Below the pieces are notes generated by a model. The model saw only the letters and a list, made by a program, of their open reading frames with translations, was not told where the DNA came from and did no database searches. Shown here in pieces: positions 29,701 through 51,028 of a stretch of 57,500 nt of DNA. Source of the stretch: Hormiphora californensis. Taxonomy: Eukaryota > Ctenophora > Tentaculata > Cydippida > Pleurobrachiidae. The translations under genes and the position numbers were made by a program. The stretch lies in the NCBI GenBank assembly GCA_020137815.1, contig CM035362.1, positions 4,372,508-4,430,007 of the forward strand. The letters run 5' to 3'. Each line of letters begins with the position of its first letter. Position 1 is the stretch's first letter.

Positions 29701-29977
29701 CTGGTATAGTAGGGGAAGTTGGCTTAAGAGCAGACCAGTAGGGGTAGAAGAGGAGTCGTAGAGGGGTAGTTGAGGGGTAGTTGAGGGTAAAAGATGGGTT
29801 GAGTTGAGGGGTAGAAGATGGGTAGAACTCTACCCATCTTCTAGAAGAACTTACACAGTATCAGAAGGGTGGTGGTAAGGAAGTATGGGTAGAAACTGAG
29901 GCAGGCAGTTTGCACCAGGCAGGAAGAGTTTTGTATGGATTGTCCGTCAGTACAGATTATCCCCAAATTGTGGTGGG
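14794..29977 (-). CDS. GPR155: GPR155 / LYCHOS: PIN-type transporter + 7TM + DEP protein
   Basis: Lysosomal membrane protein; the human protein senses cholesterol and signals to mTORC1. Exons in coding order: 29855-29977, 29491-29597, 29156-29295, 28833-28900, 28452-28597, 28089-28208, 27828-27914, 27385-27485, 27085-27200, 26830-26894, 26317-26478, 25927-26039, 25463-25576, 25102-25194, 21832-21906, 21439-21552, 20514-20661, 17767-17902, 15360-15484, 15139-15236, 15011-15049, 14794-14908. Landmarks: CGYLCGKFGILPTARSK, ASVVYSNDYGVGLPL (human SNDFALGYPI), YTGLVMVG, YGTLPVSPTVVI, RILIAQCICL (human NLLIAQSIVC), CQRFARYHQTACI, and the DEP core GEDFVAWLINVGLAGDR. The ~800 residues found compare with 870 in human. 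Not found: the initiator exon and the exon completing the DEP domain. Phase is not resolved between 26317/26039 and between 25463/25194; all other junctions agree. Three exons (29855, 27385, 21439 regions) carry repeats or MITEs at their donors. Confidence 0.9.
15914..17092. mobile_element. 1.18 kb nested palindromic element
   Basis: Outer arms (TATATAGTCTAGTGAAAACG... and its inverse) enclose an inner palindrome centred near 16420, and a third partial copy of the arm lies at 16565-16735. The arm thus occurs three times, as expected from one palindrome inserted or duplicated within another. The right arm has a ~14-bp insertion. It lies in a GPR155 intron. Confidence 0.75.
17119..17766. repeat. 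38-bp array copying a GPR155 exon end plus 5' splice site, ~17 extra copies
   Basis: On the coding strand each unit reads through the last codons of exon 17767-17902 (...CAACTTGTGGCTTTTCAATG) into its donor GTACGTTC, then starts again. The copy at 17767-17804 is in frame with the upstream transmembrane segment; the remaining copies lie downstream of its donor. Units differ only by scattered C/T changes. Confidence 0.93.
18095..18849. mobile_element. Palindromic element with TA flanks (ACGGGTGAC termini)
   Basis: Termini ACGGGTGACAACTAAAAATT and its inverse, with TA on both outer sides. Arms of ~230 bp are almost identical inverted copies; a ~300-bp non-palindromic centre separates them. TA flanks suggest a mariner/Tc1-like MITE (inference). 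Confidence 0.7.
18942..20150. repeat. Two tandem duplications (142-bp x2, then ~480-bp x2)
   Basis: The segment ttcggggcctggcaaggcc... repeats at 18942 and 19084. It is followed by two copies of a ~480-bp unit starting at the ccataaccataaaaccatag motif (about 19210 and 19696), each ending in attacatgtaattaaa words. Small frames in the units do not look like genes. Confidence 0.85.
21187..21295. mobile_element. hAT-like MITE, copy 1 (109 bp)
   Basis: Starts CAGGAACCGACC, ends GGTCGGTTCCTG, and is internally almost fully self-complementary. Flanking direct repeat CCATAGAAC (9 bp) on both sides. Confidence 0.85.
21338..21430. mobile_element. hAT-like MITE, copy 2, inserted at a GPR155 donor
   Basis: Starts CAGGAACCGACC and ends TATTTCCTG (shortened right end). 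Target duplication TTAGTTAC at 21330-21337 and 21431-21438. The right copy is, on the coding strand, GTAACTAA: the 5' splice site of GPR155 exon 21439-21552. Confidence 0.88.
21560..21716. repeat. ~36-bp tandem repeat (gtgggaaattgtgtgtcataatgacgtcataa)
   Basis: About four copies with the palindromic word tgacgtca in each, directly upstream (coding sense) of GPR155 exon 21439-21552. Confidence 0.85.
22599..23471. mobile_element. 873-bp palindromic element with TA flanks (CCGTGTGCGGC termini)
   Basis: Arms 22599-~22985 and ~23088-23471 are nearly perfect inverted copies around a ~100-bp centre. TA dinucleotides lie at 22597-22598 and 23472-23473. Same-sense small frames in both arms are mirror images. 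It lies in a GPR155 intron. Confidence 0.78.
23623..23715. mobile_element. Pogo/Tigger-like MITE
   Basis: CAGTCGGACCCC...GGGGTCCGACTG with TA on each side; internal repeats of the word gatttagtggc. It ends 45 bp before the start codon of the nested GPCR and may contribute to its promoter region. Confidence 0.8.
23760..24758 (+). CDS. Orphan class-A-like seven-transmembrane receptor, intronless
   Basis: A 332-residue protein with seven hydrophobic segments, at roughly residues 28-52, 64-88, 112-134, 144-164, 196-222, 243-268 and 280-304. TM1 has the N1.50-like SLPLNCTVV. The end of TM3 reads LILSLTRMLKI in the DRY position. TM6 begins RACRTLLVMN. TM7 has TSVSTPAAILGF where NPxxY would be. Asn-linked glycosylation candidates occur at the N-terminus (QNATK). 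Short loops and a short tail fit a class-A-like receptor, but I recognise no ligand class. The gene lies antisense inside the GPR155 intron between exons 25102 and 21906. The upstream cttttag at 23741-23747 could be an acceptor for a 5' untranslated exon. No frameshift or stop is seen. Confidence 0.8.
   Translation: MVVFEYIEFPPHGAVFQNATKTTTNTLDITFGSLSLLLCILSLPLNCTVVLLKRRSRRRRWTLANTLFCIQAVGFVVFMFSTLPLVFKLLSPSFQGDSGRNASVVEGMATALRQYIRASLVMINLILSLTRMLKIRDEFREIKTRWVVLFSVFYSVVMATILTHRSVWGNSGNRKYITLTQNVQTVSITPRDYKINLDVASFFIILIVTNLTSLLCTLYSVHLLRRKPSVANNDRGRRITRACRTLLVMNSVEIFNIGLTCLIWGFIARSGDMDLDSIRWLAALVFFTAGPMDLVTSVSTPAAILGFGYTRHDVFTAMRGVSRRIGVSSTTL
25577..25770. repeat. ~60-bp tandem copies of a GPR155 acceptor and exon start
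   Basis: Three extra copies of CCCC-AG/ATACTGCACAGCAT..., the acceptor and first ~40 bases of exon 25463-25576, lie immediately upstream on the coding strand, each with its own G/C-rich tract. Confidence 0.88.
26668..26755. repeat. Dispersed repeat (tcaggccaatgctctgacca)
   Basis: The same words appear at 15041-15120, 15681-15735, 15880-15905 and 22190-22270, often as inverted pairs ~60 bp apart. Probably a small MITE-like family; ends were not defined. Confidence 0.55.
27299..27384. repeat. 33-bp tandem copies of a GPR155 donor site
   Basis: gtgactcaacaacttacaatt... occurs about 2.5 times before exon 27385-27485. On the coding strand each copy carries AATTGTAAGT, the exon end plus donor. 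Confidence 0.85.
27527..27635. mobile_element. hAT-like MITE, copy 3
   Basis: CAGCAACCGACC...GGTCGGTTCCTG with target duplication TACATGTG at 27519-27526 and 27636-27643. It lies 41 bp upstream of the GPR155 acceptor at 27485. Confidence 0.88.
28773..28832. repeat. Short repeat (gattctta) at a GPR155 donor
   Basis: Five copies of attcttag followed by gttcttac at the donor of exon 28833-28900. On the coding strand this reads GTAAGAACTG...GTAAGAATCTAAGAATC, i.e. repeated donor-like words. Confidence 0.75.
29067..29155. repeat. ~44-bp tandem copies of a GPR155 donor and exon end
   Basis: gcagtatactcaccacggtacggccct and two related copies precede exon 29156-29295 on the plus strand. On the coding strand each copy contains the exon end GTCCCTTGG-like word and donor GTGAGTATAC. 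Confidence 0.85.
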
Positions 29978-31011
29978 CTAAAACAGGAAAAAGCTTAATA
30001 AATTAGCGATACTTTAGAGATAGTACATTTATAGGTTGAATAGATGGACAAAAAAGTGGATCCTTCCTCTTACCCATTAAATATTTCAATCAAGAACAAA
30101 GATAAAAAGACACGAACACGACAAGCAGAGGAAGTAAAGAAAGCTGCTTGACAGTAGGTAACTTGATAGTATTAGTGCATTTGTAGCAGGTTTTATCTGA
30201 GCTAGTTCATCTCGCTTCACTCATTATTTTATCTGAGGTATAGAAAGGGGAAACTCTAACTGAATGGCATCCCATTAATGGGATCCCATCAACAGTAAAA
30301 CTCTCACTGATAATGGACCACAGTGATGGTTCTTTCTCGGTATACAGACTAGTTCATCTCGATTCATTGTCACATACATAGTTACCACCCAGTTGCAATG
30401 TCATCAAGTATCAACTGTGGGAACGAAGAGGGTCACCACTCACCCGGTGGAGCTGCGTGGCTTGTCAAAACCCATTCATACTATTATAAGAGGGGCACCC
30501 TGCTAGTGCGTCTATAATATGTCTATAGTACGTCTCCCACAAATCATGATTTGCTATAATAGGTCCTTGGAGTTGCCTCTAATCTATCCAATTAACATGA
30601 CACACAACAGAAAGCTGCACACGACAGAACGAAATCTGATCAACCCAGGTCGGAACCCTGAAGAGTCGTTGATGGCTGCGCGCACAGTCCTGGAAACAAG
30701 CGAAGTGCCGACACTGGTGATACTTTATCACAGGCGACACCTCGCGCGTTACATAAAGTCGCTGTAATTTGTGTGTCTTGGTACGGAATTGGGACAAATT
30801 GATAAACGACAAACTTTCCAATGGTGTGGAAAAGTAAAACAAATAAATAGAATTGCCACATAAAAACTTCAGCTGGCCCAAAAATTGTCTGAATTTCTTA
30901 CAGTTCAGCTCTGCAATAGTCATTGGCTTTCTGAGCAGATTATAAAAAACTGTCCGATTTTCTCTGAGAGATTTGCTTTTTACAATCTAAGTCCCCTCTC
31001 TCTCTTTCTTC
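29978..31011. other. Spacer between GPR155 and TAF9
   Basis: About 1 kb without a convincing exon. It must hold the GPR155 initiator exon (a preceding exon leaving one base is required at 29977) and the TAF9 3' end, but I could not identify either. Confidence 0.5.
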
Positions 31012-33322
31012 TCACATATCATAGTCATCAATATCCATCGGTTCCCGTTTTCTCTTCCCGTACACATTCCCAGAATAGTGTTGGGGTTGAAAACCAACGT
31101 TATCAGTTGTAGTGGTCTGGAATTGTGATGCGAATGTTGTGTAGGGGTTGTTAACGGATGCTGGTGCTGGGGGCATTGGAAATTGGGGCGCTGACTGGGG
31201 TGCTGCTGGTGCCATATCCTGGAATGGGGGGAGGGGGGGGGGGTGGTTAGAACTTGTGAAATATCAAGGTTTAGAGTTGCATCTTCCGAGAAAGGACCAT
31301 TAGAACTTGTGAAATATCAGGGGGGGGGGGTTAGAACTTGTGAGGAGAGAGTTCTCAGTATCAAAAATCCGATGAAAACTCTCAGTTGGTTTTTAAAACT
31401 CCAATTATTTTGGTATCAATATCAAAAATCACTTACCCTAACACCATAAGTTGCCATTGTGCTTCCCCTAAAACTTGGCACGGGATCAACCCGTTGTGTG
31501 GGTCGGATGTTTATAGTCGCATTGGTGAGACAGTGTCGATCTGGTGGCAGTCGAACACCACAGCGACTTTCAGGAATAGGTGGTAGAGGCAGGCGGTTTT
31601 TCTCTCGACCTAGCTGTAGTAGAAACTGTGGGAGAGAGAGAGGGATGTTAGTTGGAGATGTCTTGAGATGTGTTCATAATATTCAAGGAACATTTGTGCC
31701 ATCAAGTTCTGGCTCCAGTGGGGGTTACACAACCTCAAAACAAACGTTATAAAACCTCACACAAGACCAAAACAAACCTCACACGACCTCACACAACCTC
31801 AAAAAACACACCTCATACAACCTCACACAACCTCAAAAAACACACACCTCTTTACTAGGTAGGGAATCATGTGTCTTATCAAGGGTAAGATTGACAGCCA
31901 ATGTAAGATCGTCCAAATCAACAGATTTCTTGTTTGCGTGTTCCGAGTATACTTTGGCATCCTCTAATACGGTGTGGAGGTACACTGAGGAAGGGAGGGT
32001 GGGATAGAGACAGCGATTGTTTAATTATTCTAAATTGGGCAGGTCGGTAGAACTTCGACAGAATTTAGGGCAGGTCAATTTAGGGCAGGTCTGAATTTAG
32101 GGCAGGTCTGAATTTAGGGCAGATCAATTTAGGGCAGGTCTGAATTTAGGGCAGGTCAATTTAGGGCAGGTCTGAATACTAAGCATGTGAATGTGATTCG
32201 GGGAAGCTTATTAGCGGTGTGAGACGATACGAGGTATGGACCATGATTCGGGGAAGTCAATCAGGAGTGTTAGACGATATGAGACACGATTCGGTGAAGG
32301 TTTCTATCGCTTTCCATCCCTATAAGACCCTATCCCCCTCTCTGTTCGCTCTGTCTCTCTTTAAATTTCTCTCGCTTTCTCTGAGAGAGAAAGAGAGATA
32401 CCCTTAACTTTTTAACTGCTGGGAAAGGTCGTAAAAATTGTAGATGTAGGCGGCTCTTTTTACCGAGAGAGAAAAGACAATGTTAATTAGCCATGTGAAA
32501 TGCATGGAGCTCCATGGAGGATATCTTCTTGACCTCCTGACCACAAGTCCTCCACCACCGCCACCTACTTCCGATCCGGTTTCTATAACTAGATCATCGA
32601 CCTGAACGAAACGACCGAGAGCTGCCTACATCTACCTGCTGGGAAAGCGCCGAAACCCATTTCCACGGAGGAGCTGTCTCAACTCTCGGTAAAAAGTTGA
32701 GGGTTTCTCTCTTTCTCCATGTCTCTCTTTCTCCCTCATAGAAAGTGAAAGAGAAAGTGAGAGAAAGAATGAGAGACATAGCGAACAGAGAGGGGGATAA
32801 TAATAATGATAAAAATGATATTAGCGCTTGTATACCGCCTGTACACCACTACACCATGGGTACAGTCTACAAAGGTAGGGCTATCCCATGTTGCATAGAA
32901 ACCTTCACCGAATCGTGTCTCATATCTTCTAACACTCCTGATTGGCTTCCCCGAATTATGTTCCAGAGAGGGGGATAGGGTCTAGAGAAGGAAAGCGATA
33001 GAAACCTTCACCAAATCGTGTCTCATATCGTCTAACACTCCTGATTGGCTTCCCCGAATCATGGTCCATACCTCGTATCGTCTCACACCGCTAATATGCT
33101 TCCCCGAATCACATTCACATGCCTAGTATTCAGACCTGCCCTAAATTCAGACCTGCCCTAAATTCAGACCTGCCCTAAATTCAGACCTGCCCTAAATTCA
33201 GACCTGCCCTAAATTCAGACCTGCCCTAAATTGACCTGCCCTAAATTCTGTCGAAGTTCTACCGACCTGCCCTAAATTGGAACAAACTTTTTGTGAGTGA
33301 CAGGGAGTGAGAGAGAGTGAGA

Positions 33323-33397
<75 letters not shown>

Positions 33398-33608
33398 GTG
33401 TATTGGGAGCGAGAACTCCGAATATCGACAGCGATAACTATTATATCCATCTTACCACGAGTAGAAACAAAACTTTTCATAAGTTTTCAAACCTACCATA
33501 AGCAAAGTCCATGAGATATGCCACAGTTCCAGGTTCATACTCTGTTACACCACACTCTGCCAGAATCTCCTGTACCACCAGCTGCTCCTTGGGGACTTTC
33601 TCCGTCAT
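31012..33608 (-). CDS. TAF9: Transcription initiation factor TFIID subunit 9
   Basis: Histone-fold subunit shared by TFIID and SAGA-type complexes, pairing with TAF6. Four exons join in phase to 214 residues: 33497-33608 (ATG at 33606-33608), 31848-31984, 31437-31625, 31012-31218 (TGA at 31012-31014). Exon 1 has [19 protein letters not shown] (human ILKDMGITEYEPRVINQML). Exon 2 has [20 protein letters not shown] (human [20 protein letters not shown]). Exon 3 has [15 protein letters not shown] and [11 protein letters not shown] (human PRLPPDRYCLT). The tail [15 protein letters not shown] matches the acidic KRKRE...DYDNL end of human TAF9. The protein is shorter than human TAF9 (264 aa) because the linker is reduced. 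Intron 1 contains a 1.25 kb palindromic element and a (GA)n tract. Confidence 0.93.
32031..33279. mobile_element. 1.25 kb inverted-repeat element in TAF9 intron 1
   Basis: Both ends carry gggcaggtcggtagaacttc and several tandem copies of tttagggcaggtctgaa in opposite orientation, followed by an inverted pair of gattcggggaagc...gtgagacgatacgagg. The central ~450 bp is not palindromic. No clear target duplication. Confidence 0.78.
33309..33395. repeat. (GA)n microsatellite
   Basis: Pure GA tract in TAF9 intron 1, preceded by gagagagt words. Confidence 0.95.
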
Positions 33609-33994
33609 TTGGTGGGATCCTACATACCACTGAGCTATGAGAAATGAGAGGATTTGTTATTATAGGGGGAAGTTCTAGTTCAAAAAAAGGGGGGGGGGGG
33701 TAAGTTCCAGTTAAAATGAAAAATTGGCTTTTATTTATTTTTTTGGTGATGGGAGTCTGATACCAGAGGGGACTACTAGCAATAGAGAAAACACTGGTTT
33801 GGTAAAAATGTAGCTCAAAAGGCTGGTCATAAGTTGCAATTAAATATTCTCAACAAAATAAAAACAAACTAACAATAATTGTTAGAAGGCTGGGTTGTCT
33901 GATTCTCACAAATATCACTCTCTTTCAGTTTTATAGCGCTCATTGCCATTGGTCCTAGACTCCATATCTTTCACGTGAAACTCTTATTCCTCTC

Positions 33995-34180
33995 AGTCAC
34001 CTTTCAGTCACAACTCAGTCACATCTCAGTCACCTTTCAGTCACCTTTCAGTCACCTTTCAGTCACAACTCAGTCACATCTCAGTCATATCTCAGTCACC
34101 TCTCAGTCACCTCTCAGTCACCTTTCAGTCACCTCTCAGTCACCTCACGGTCACCTCTCAGTCACCTCTCAGTCACATCT
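33995..34180. repeat. 12-13 bp tandem repeat (cagtcacctctc)
   Basis: About 15 copies in the spacer between TAF9 and CD2BP2, ending ten bases before the CD2BP2 stop codon, so it lies in its 3' untranslated region. Confidence 0.9.
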
Positions 34181-34189
34181 CAGAGTAGT

Positions 34190-35136
34190 TCAATCAATAT
34201 AATCATCAAATTGGATCCTCTTTGCATCATAGAACTTCTCCTTACTATCCTCCTTACAAACCATGGTTCCCGGTTTGAACACCCCCTCTTGTTGCATCCT
34301 AAACATTTCACTCGAACTGACATGGACCCTGAAGAGCAGCAGAACTACCAACCTTGTAGTACCAATTTAGCTCGGTTGTAACATTAGTGTTTGCTGTGGA
34401 TTCATCTACTCGCTGCCGTTTTCGTGAGCTCCCCGGCTGTTCCGCGTCTGCGAAATATATCTGCTGATGCTTGCGTCACCTCAAAGTTCAACTTCTCCCG
34501 TGTGTCTTGTAGGAATTGTATCACGTCCTTTGTGGAGAAGGTAATCAGAAAGAACTGTTAATCTGTCCATTGCTTTTTTATCATCCTCACTCCTGCCCGG
34601 GATTGTTTGCCCCTTTTTCTTTAATTTCAATCTCTGACTGGCTGATAGTTGAGAACCACCAAGCCGCTGGAGGGCTCTTTTCACCGTTTCTTCAGGTTTC
34701 AAAATGGCAACAACTTCTTTGAGCATATCAGGTTGAGGAAACAGCATCCAGAGGATCGGGGGTGCCCTCTTTGTTGAAATCGGGAACTTTAATTTCCTTT
34801 ATTTTAGCCATATCCAAGAGTATCCAACCAACTATCTCGAATCTCCCCCTTCTGTTTATCAAAAATAAACGTCCCACTCTCATCAAAGTAGCCCTCTTCT
34901 TCCTCGTCATTCAAATTAAAGGGTGTTATCCTCTGACCATCGTCATTTCTCATCGTAGTCTCCTCGACCCCCTCAATATCCTGATCAACATCCAACTTCC
35001 CAACTTTCCTAACTTCCTCCTCCTCATCTGAATCAAGAGAGTACTTTTTGTCCGCCTCAGTGGTCTCAGTGGGAGGTTGGTTAACTGTGACATTCTCGTT
35101 GAAGGATACCCCTCGTTTTGATCCCACAATGACCAT
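34190..35136 (-). CDS. CD2BP2: CD2BP2 / U5-52K GYF-domain protein, needs five frame corrections
   Basis: U5 snRNP assembly factor that binds PRP6 and U5-15K; yeast counterpart Lin1. The N-terminal part is clean: KYSLDSDEEEE (human KHSLDSDEEED), GQRITPFNLNDEEEEGYFDE (human VRITPFNLQEEMEEGHFDA) and IRDSWLD. After that the frame moves by one base at about 34812-34818, 34729-34736, 34522-34537, 34449-34459 and 34318-34326. Between these points the reading stays family-like: KPEETVKRALQRLGG, FLQDTREKLNF, SSRKRQRVDE, ELNWYYK, then SSSEMFRMQQEGVFKPG and DAKRIQFDDYID before TGA at 34190-34192. Each shift removes exactly one base (947 nt minus 5 = 314 codons), giving ~313 residues against 341 in human. 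There is no intron signal at the shifts. Start at 35136 chosen because it begins closest to the family start; an upstream in-frame ATG at 35211 is possible. Frameshifts may be sequence errors. Confidence 0.87.
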
Positions 35137-35438
35137 ATTAGGAGTGGTGTCTGAAGTGGGCTGGATTGTTAGAGGATAGAGGGGGAGGGGGAGATGGGAA
35201 TTATTGGACAAGAACTGGAGAATGGAGATATTAGATGGAGGGGTCTAGTGGGGGTTTAAATACAGGTATAGATCATGATACTTTGGGGGAGGAATTTACT
35301 TTAAAATGTAGCGAAGATGGAAAAAGAGGAAGTCAACCAAAATTAAACACTGTTATTCCTACAAATCACAAAACGCTTCCAAAGTGACAAGTAATAAATT
35401 ATACAGTTCACGATATCTCTCTCTCGGCGTCTTCTTCT

Positions 35439-35697
35439 CTATTTAGCTTCCTTCTTTCCGGTAAACATTTTGTAAGCCACAAAGAGACCAATGTAAGCAC
35501 TGTAAGTAGCAAATACTACATTTCGGCGTCCTGAAACAAAGGATAATATCAATTATAACGTCCAATTTCAAATCGTCAAACAATTCAAAAATTCAAAATT
35601 GATATCACGATTCTGTCTATCTCACACCCCACCTACCCTTGATGGTGACTCCGTTAAAGTTGGGGTTGACACCAGCTGGTAGAGGTACTTCACCCAT
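35439..35697 (-). CDS. ATP5MK: ATP synthase membrane subunit DAPIT / USMG5 (subunit k)
   Basis: Single-span subunit of mitochondrial ATP synthase needed for dimer stability. Two exons, 35637-35697 and 35439-35530, encode 50 residues in phase. Exon 1 encodes a short N-terminus ending FNGVTIKG; exon 2 continues RRNVVFATYSAYIGLFVAYK and MFTGKKEAK. The family signature is FN..T..GR.N...ATY followed by one hydrophobic span and a basic tail (human FNSYTLTGRMNCVLATY). Too short to be found by length alone; the call rests on this signature, a good GT/AG intron and the stop TAG at 35439-35441. It lies ~300 bp from each neighbour. Confidence 0.82.
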
Positions 35698-36001
35698 GGT
35701 TCACAGAGAGATAATGCTAAACAGAGAATTACGGTTTGGAAGATTAATAATGCTAAACAGAGAATTAGGGTTTGGAAGATTAATATTGTTGATAACACTC
35801 CGAGAGAATTGGGTAACAAATTGGGGGGAAGAGGAGGGAGGCATGATTACTGGGGAAAATGAAACAAACCACCTTACTGATAAAATCTATGAACAATAAA
35901 TAAAGATTTGTACAAACTTTCAATCTCTCACGCTCTGAATATATTTACAATGCTCGGGGGAATAAATTGTTTCTCAATGAGTACATTTGTTTTTAGAACC
36001 A

Positions 36002-36503
36002 CTACAAATCCGGTTTTGGAGAGGACTTGATTGACGAAGATTCCCGTTTTAACACTGTCAAAAGATTTTGGCTACTTTCCAAGATCTTCATGTAGGCGTT
36101 TTCTGTTTCGGAGATCGTCTTGTCGTATTCGTTCCGTGCTGTGATTTTCTTTGCTAATGATTCGTTGATCTTAGCGAGTCTGAGGAAAAAGTTAGAAGTT
36201 ACCGTAACGTGTTTTGTTAAATCAGTGCGGAGAGAAAAGGTCGAGCAAACCGTAACATTGTTACGAACAGGATTAGTCCCTAAAGCACTCTAACGAACTG
36301 GCTTGTACCAGATTCCTAATTAGAACAATAGTCAGTCAAAACTACCGTTCACTGAGCATTCGAATATCATTCTGCAACTTTGATTTCTCGTCCTCTTCAG
36401 TTGATATTTCTCGTTGCAGGGCATCCCGTTTGTTGCACAGATCCTCAATACACTTCACCAGCTCATTGTTACACGTCTGAAGGACCGCCGCTTGTTGTGT
36501 CAT
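36002..36503 (-). CDS. SSNA1: SSNA1 (NA14), microtubule-remodelling coiled-coil protein
   Basis: Small coiled-coil protein of centrosomes, basal bodies and axons that assembles into fibrils and promotes microtubule nucleation and branching. Two exons, 36346-36503 and 36002-36179, encode 111 residues (human 119). The match runs over the whole length: [19 protein letters not shown] (human [19 protein letters not shown]), [18 protein letters not shown], then [19 protein letters not shown] (human LARVNENLARKIASRNEFD) and [17 protein letters not shown] (human LKILESSQTLLSVLKRE). ATG at 36501-36503 begins MTQQ, as in human. Divergently paired with SUCLA2. Confidence 0.96.
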
Positions 36504-36852
36504 GCTGATGAAACGTGTGAGAATTTCTGGAGTCCCGAAAACGATGATAAAAGGTTCAAAGGAGCGACGGAACGCAACGAGAGAAGAAAAAAAATGCAGA
36601 GTTTTCGATTTTTTAGAATTCCTTGGCCTTGAAAATTTTGCGCGCATTGAAGAATTGCAGCGTTAACTTAATGTATTTTGCGCGTTACATTTAAAAAGAT
36701 GTAAATGCAGCGCAAAAATAAATTTGTTTTCATAAATTTTGCTTGCGAAAAAAAACCAGGTCACACAAATTTTAAAAGTTTTTAAGTTTTTTCTCTTCCA
36801 CTGCTGTTTTTAGTTTAAAATAACGCCCCCTTCCTGTCTCCAATAGACCATC
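36504..36852. promoter_or_regulatory. Bidirectional spacer between SSNA1 and SUCLA2 start codons
   Basis: 349 bp separate the two start codons. The region is A/T-rich with several cgc-containing words (ttttgcgcgc, gcgcgtt). No TATA box is placed with confidence. A shared promoter is inferred from the head-to-head layout. Confidence 0.55.
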
Positions 36853-49447
<12,595 letters not shown>

Positions 49448-49477
49448 CATCCTTTCTACTACCTCTTCTTGTCCATA

Positions 49478-49517
49478 CAGGGTGTCACAGAAATATGAGA
49501 CTTTCTGGACCACCCTG
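49478..49517. mobile_element. 40-bp mini inverted-repeat (CAGGGTG...CACCCTG), TA-flanked
   Basis: Lies in the SUCLA2 3' untranslated region. Related ends (caccctgta) occur near 1190 and 6760. Confidence 0.5.
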
Positions 49518-49578
49518 TATCATTGGACTTGCTTCTATCGAGGGGGATGTTATATCTCCCTCACGTGGAACTTTTGTA

Positions 49579-49584
49579 AATAAA
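49579..49584 (+). terminator. SUCLA2 polyadenylation signal AATAAA
   Basis: AATAAA 132 bases after the stop codon, followed by a GT-rich stretch (gggagatgtgtgtgac) that fits a downstream element. Confidence 0.7.
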
Positions 49585-49985
49585 ACTGGGAACTGGGAGA
49601 TGTGTGTGACAACGTATGAGAGAGAGAGAGAGATGGTTGTTATGTTATAACCCTACTTTACTCTCGAAAATGGGGTCGAGCTACGCAATGGGGGAGAACG
49701 TGTGATGGTCGAAAAGCTATAATGATCAATTGTATTTGAATGATAAGAATAATAATATAGGATTTTATAACCATAGCTCCGTTCTGTTAGTTTTTAGGGG
49801 GTCACTATTATATACCTACCCCTAGTCTTCAATCTCTTTGTTTCTCTTTACTTGTGCGTTGCCCTCCCTTGGCTAATCAAATTGCTTGAATATATTCAAG
49901 AAACTAGCAAAATCCTCAAAAATTATTAATTAGTTCTTCTCTCTTTCTCTAGATCTTTCTACCCCCTTATATATATATCTCCCGA

Positions 49986-50125
<140 letters not shown>

Positions 50126-50272
50126 AGATCTCTCTAGCTCCTTCCTTCTATGTCTCTCCCTCTCTTTAGCTTTTCTAGCCTCTACCTGAACCTTTTTTTC
50201 AAACTAACCCACCACTTCCCCTCTAGCATGACCCATGTTAAACCAGCGTGTTCAGCTTTTCCGTAAGTCGTA

Positions 50273-50383
50273 AGCAGTAACCGACCGACACAAGTAAACA
50301 ACCAATCAGAACTCGTTATTTAGGTCACGTGACTGGTTATTAGCCAATCAGGGACCAGTATTTCCTAATTCGGTCGGTTCCTG
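50273..50383. mobile_element. hAT-like MITE, copy 7
   Basis: Left end partly lost (gcagtaaccgaccgac), right end GGTCGGTTCCTG. The left flank is a duplicated gtaag-containing word (cgtaagtcgtaag). Confidence 0.8.
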
Positions 50384-50453
50384 GTCTTTACTTCGAATGT
50401 TGTGCTATAAATTTGTCTATCATCTAGATTTGGTAACGCAATTATGCTGCATT

Positions 50454-50592
50454 TTCGGAAAGTGTTCGTCTAGTCATCGCGCGTCGCGGGCTGCCCCGCC
50501 AGCCCTCCAAACCCGGGTGAACAAGCTAACAATAGTGCAATTACATGCGCGCGATGTAGTATATGACTAGACGAACACGTTCCGAGAAAGGA
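50454..50592. mobile_element. Short inverted-repeat element (tgttcgtctagtcat ends)
   Basis: cggaaagtgttcgtctagtca at the left and tgactagacgaacacgttccg at the right enclose ~95 bp of G/C-richer DNA. Target duplication not identified. Confidence 0.6.
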
Positions 50593-50959
50593 GCATTACC
50601 CCTACATTGCGGGCACGCTAAAACGTGCCTTACTATTGCAATGCCCTATGTAGAGGGGTAATTTCGTTACCAACATCTAGATCTATTCCCTGATGATACA
50701 CAATCGAAAACCCGGTCTACTGTTCCACTTTGCGGGATGTTATTAAAAACAGAAATAAATAGCTAAATGATAGGAATATCAAGATGATGATATCAGTTCA
50801 GTTGACAGATATTCTAATTACCAGCATTCTTGGTAAGAGTTCTCATTGGAACAACTTAGACCATAAAGGGTAGAAGAAAGCTTTTGAAGATAAGAATTTG
50901 ATAGTTTTTAAGAAATGAACGAATTTTAAAAGTGGTCACATTTCTAAATTGTCTGTATT

Positions 50960-51028
50960 ATTTCCCGGTTGAAATCATCATGGCAGTGGCTAGTCTAGCC
51001 ACTGCCATGATGATTTCAACCGGGAAAT
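50960..51028. repeat. Perfect 69-bp palindrome
   Basis: atttcccggttgaaatcatc... is followed by its exact inverse, with one central base at 50994. No loop. Confidence 0.92.

Noticed and set aside
34190-34820. Frameshifting exactly at stop codons (as in some ciliates) to explain CD2BP2
   Set aside because: Slippage at the stops would keep non-homologous residues at three of the five sites; family similarity changes frame well before those stops.
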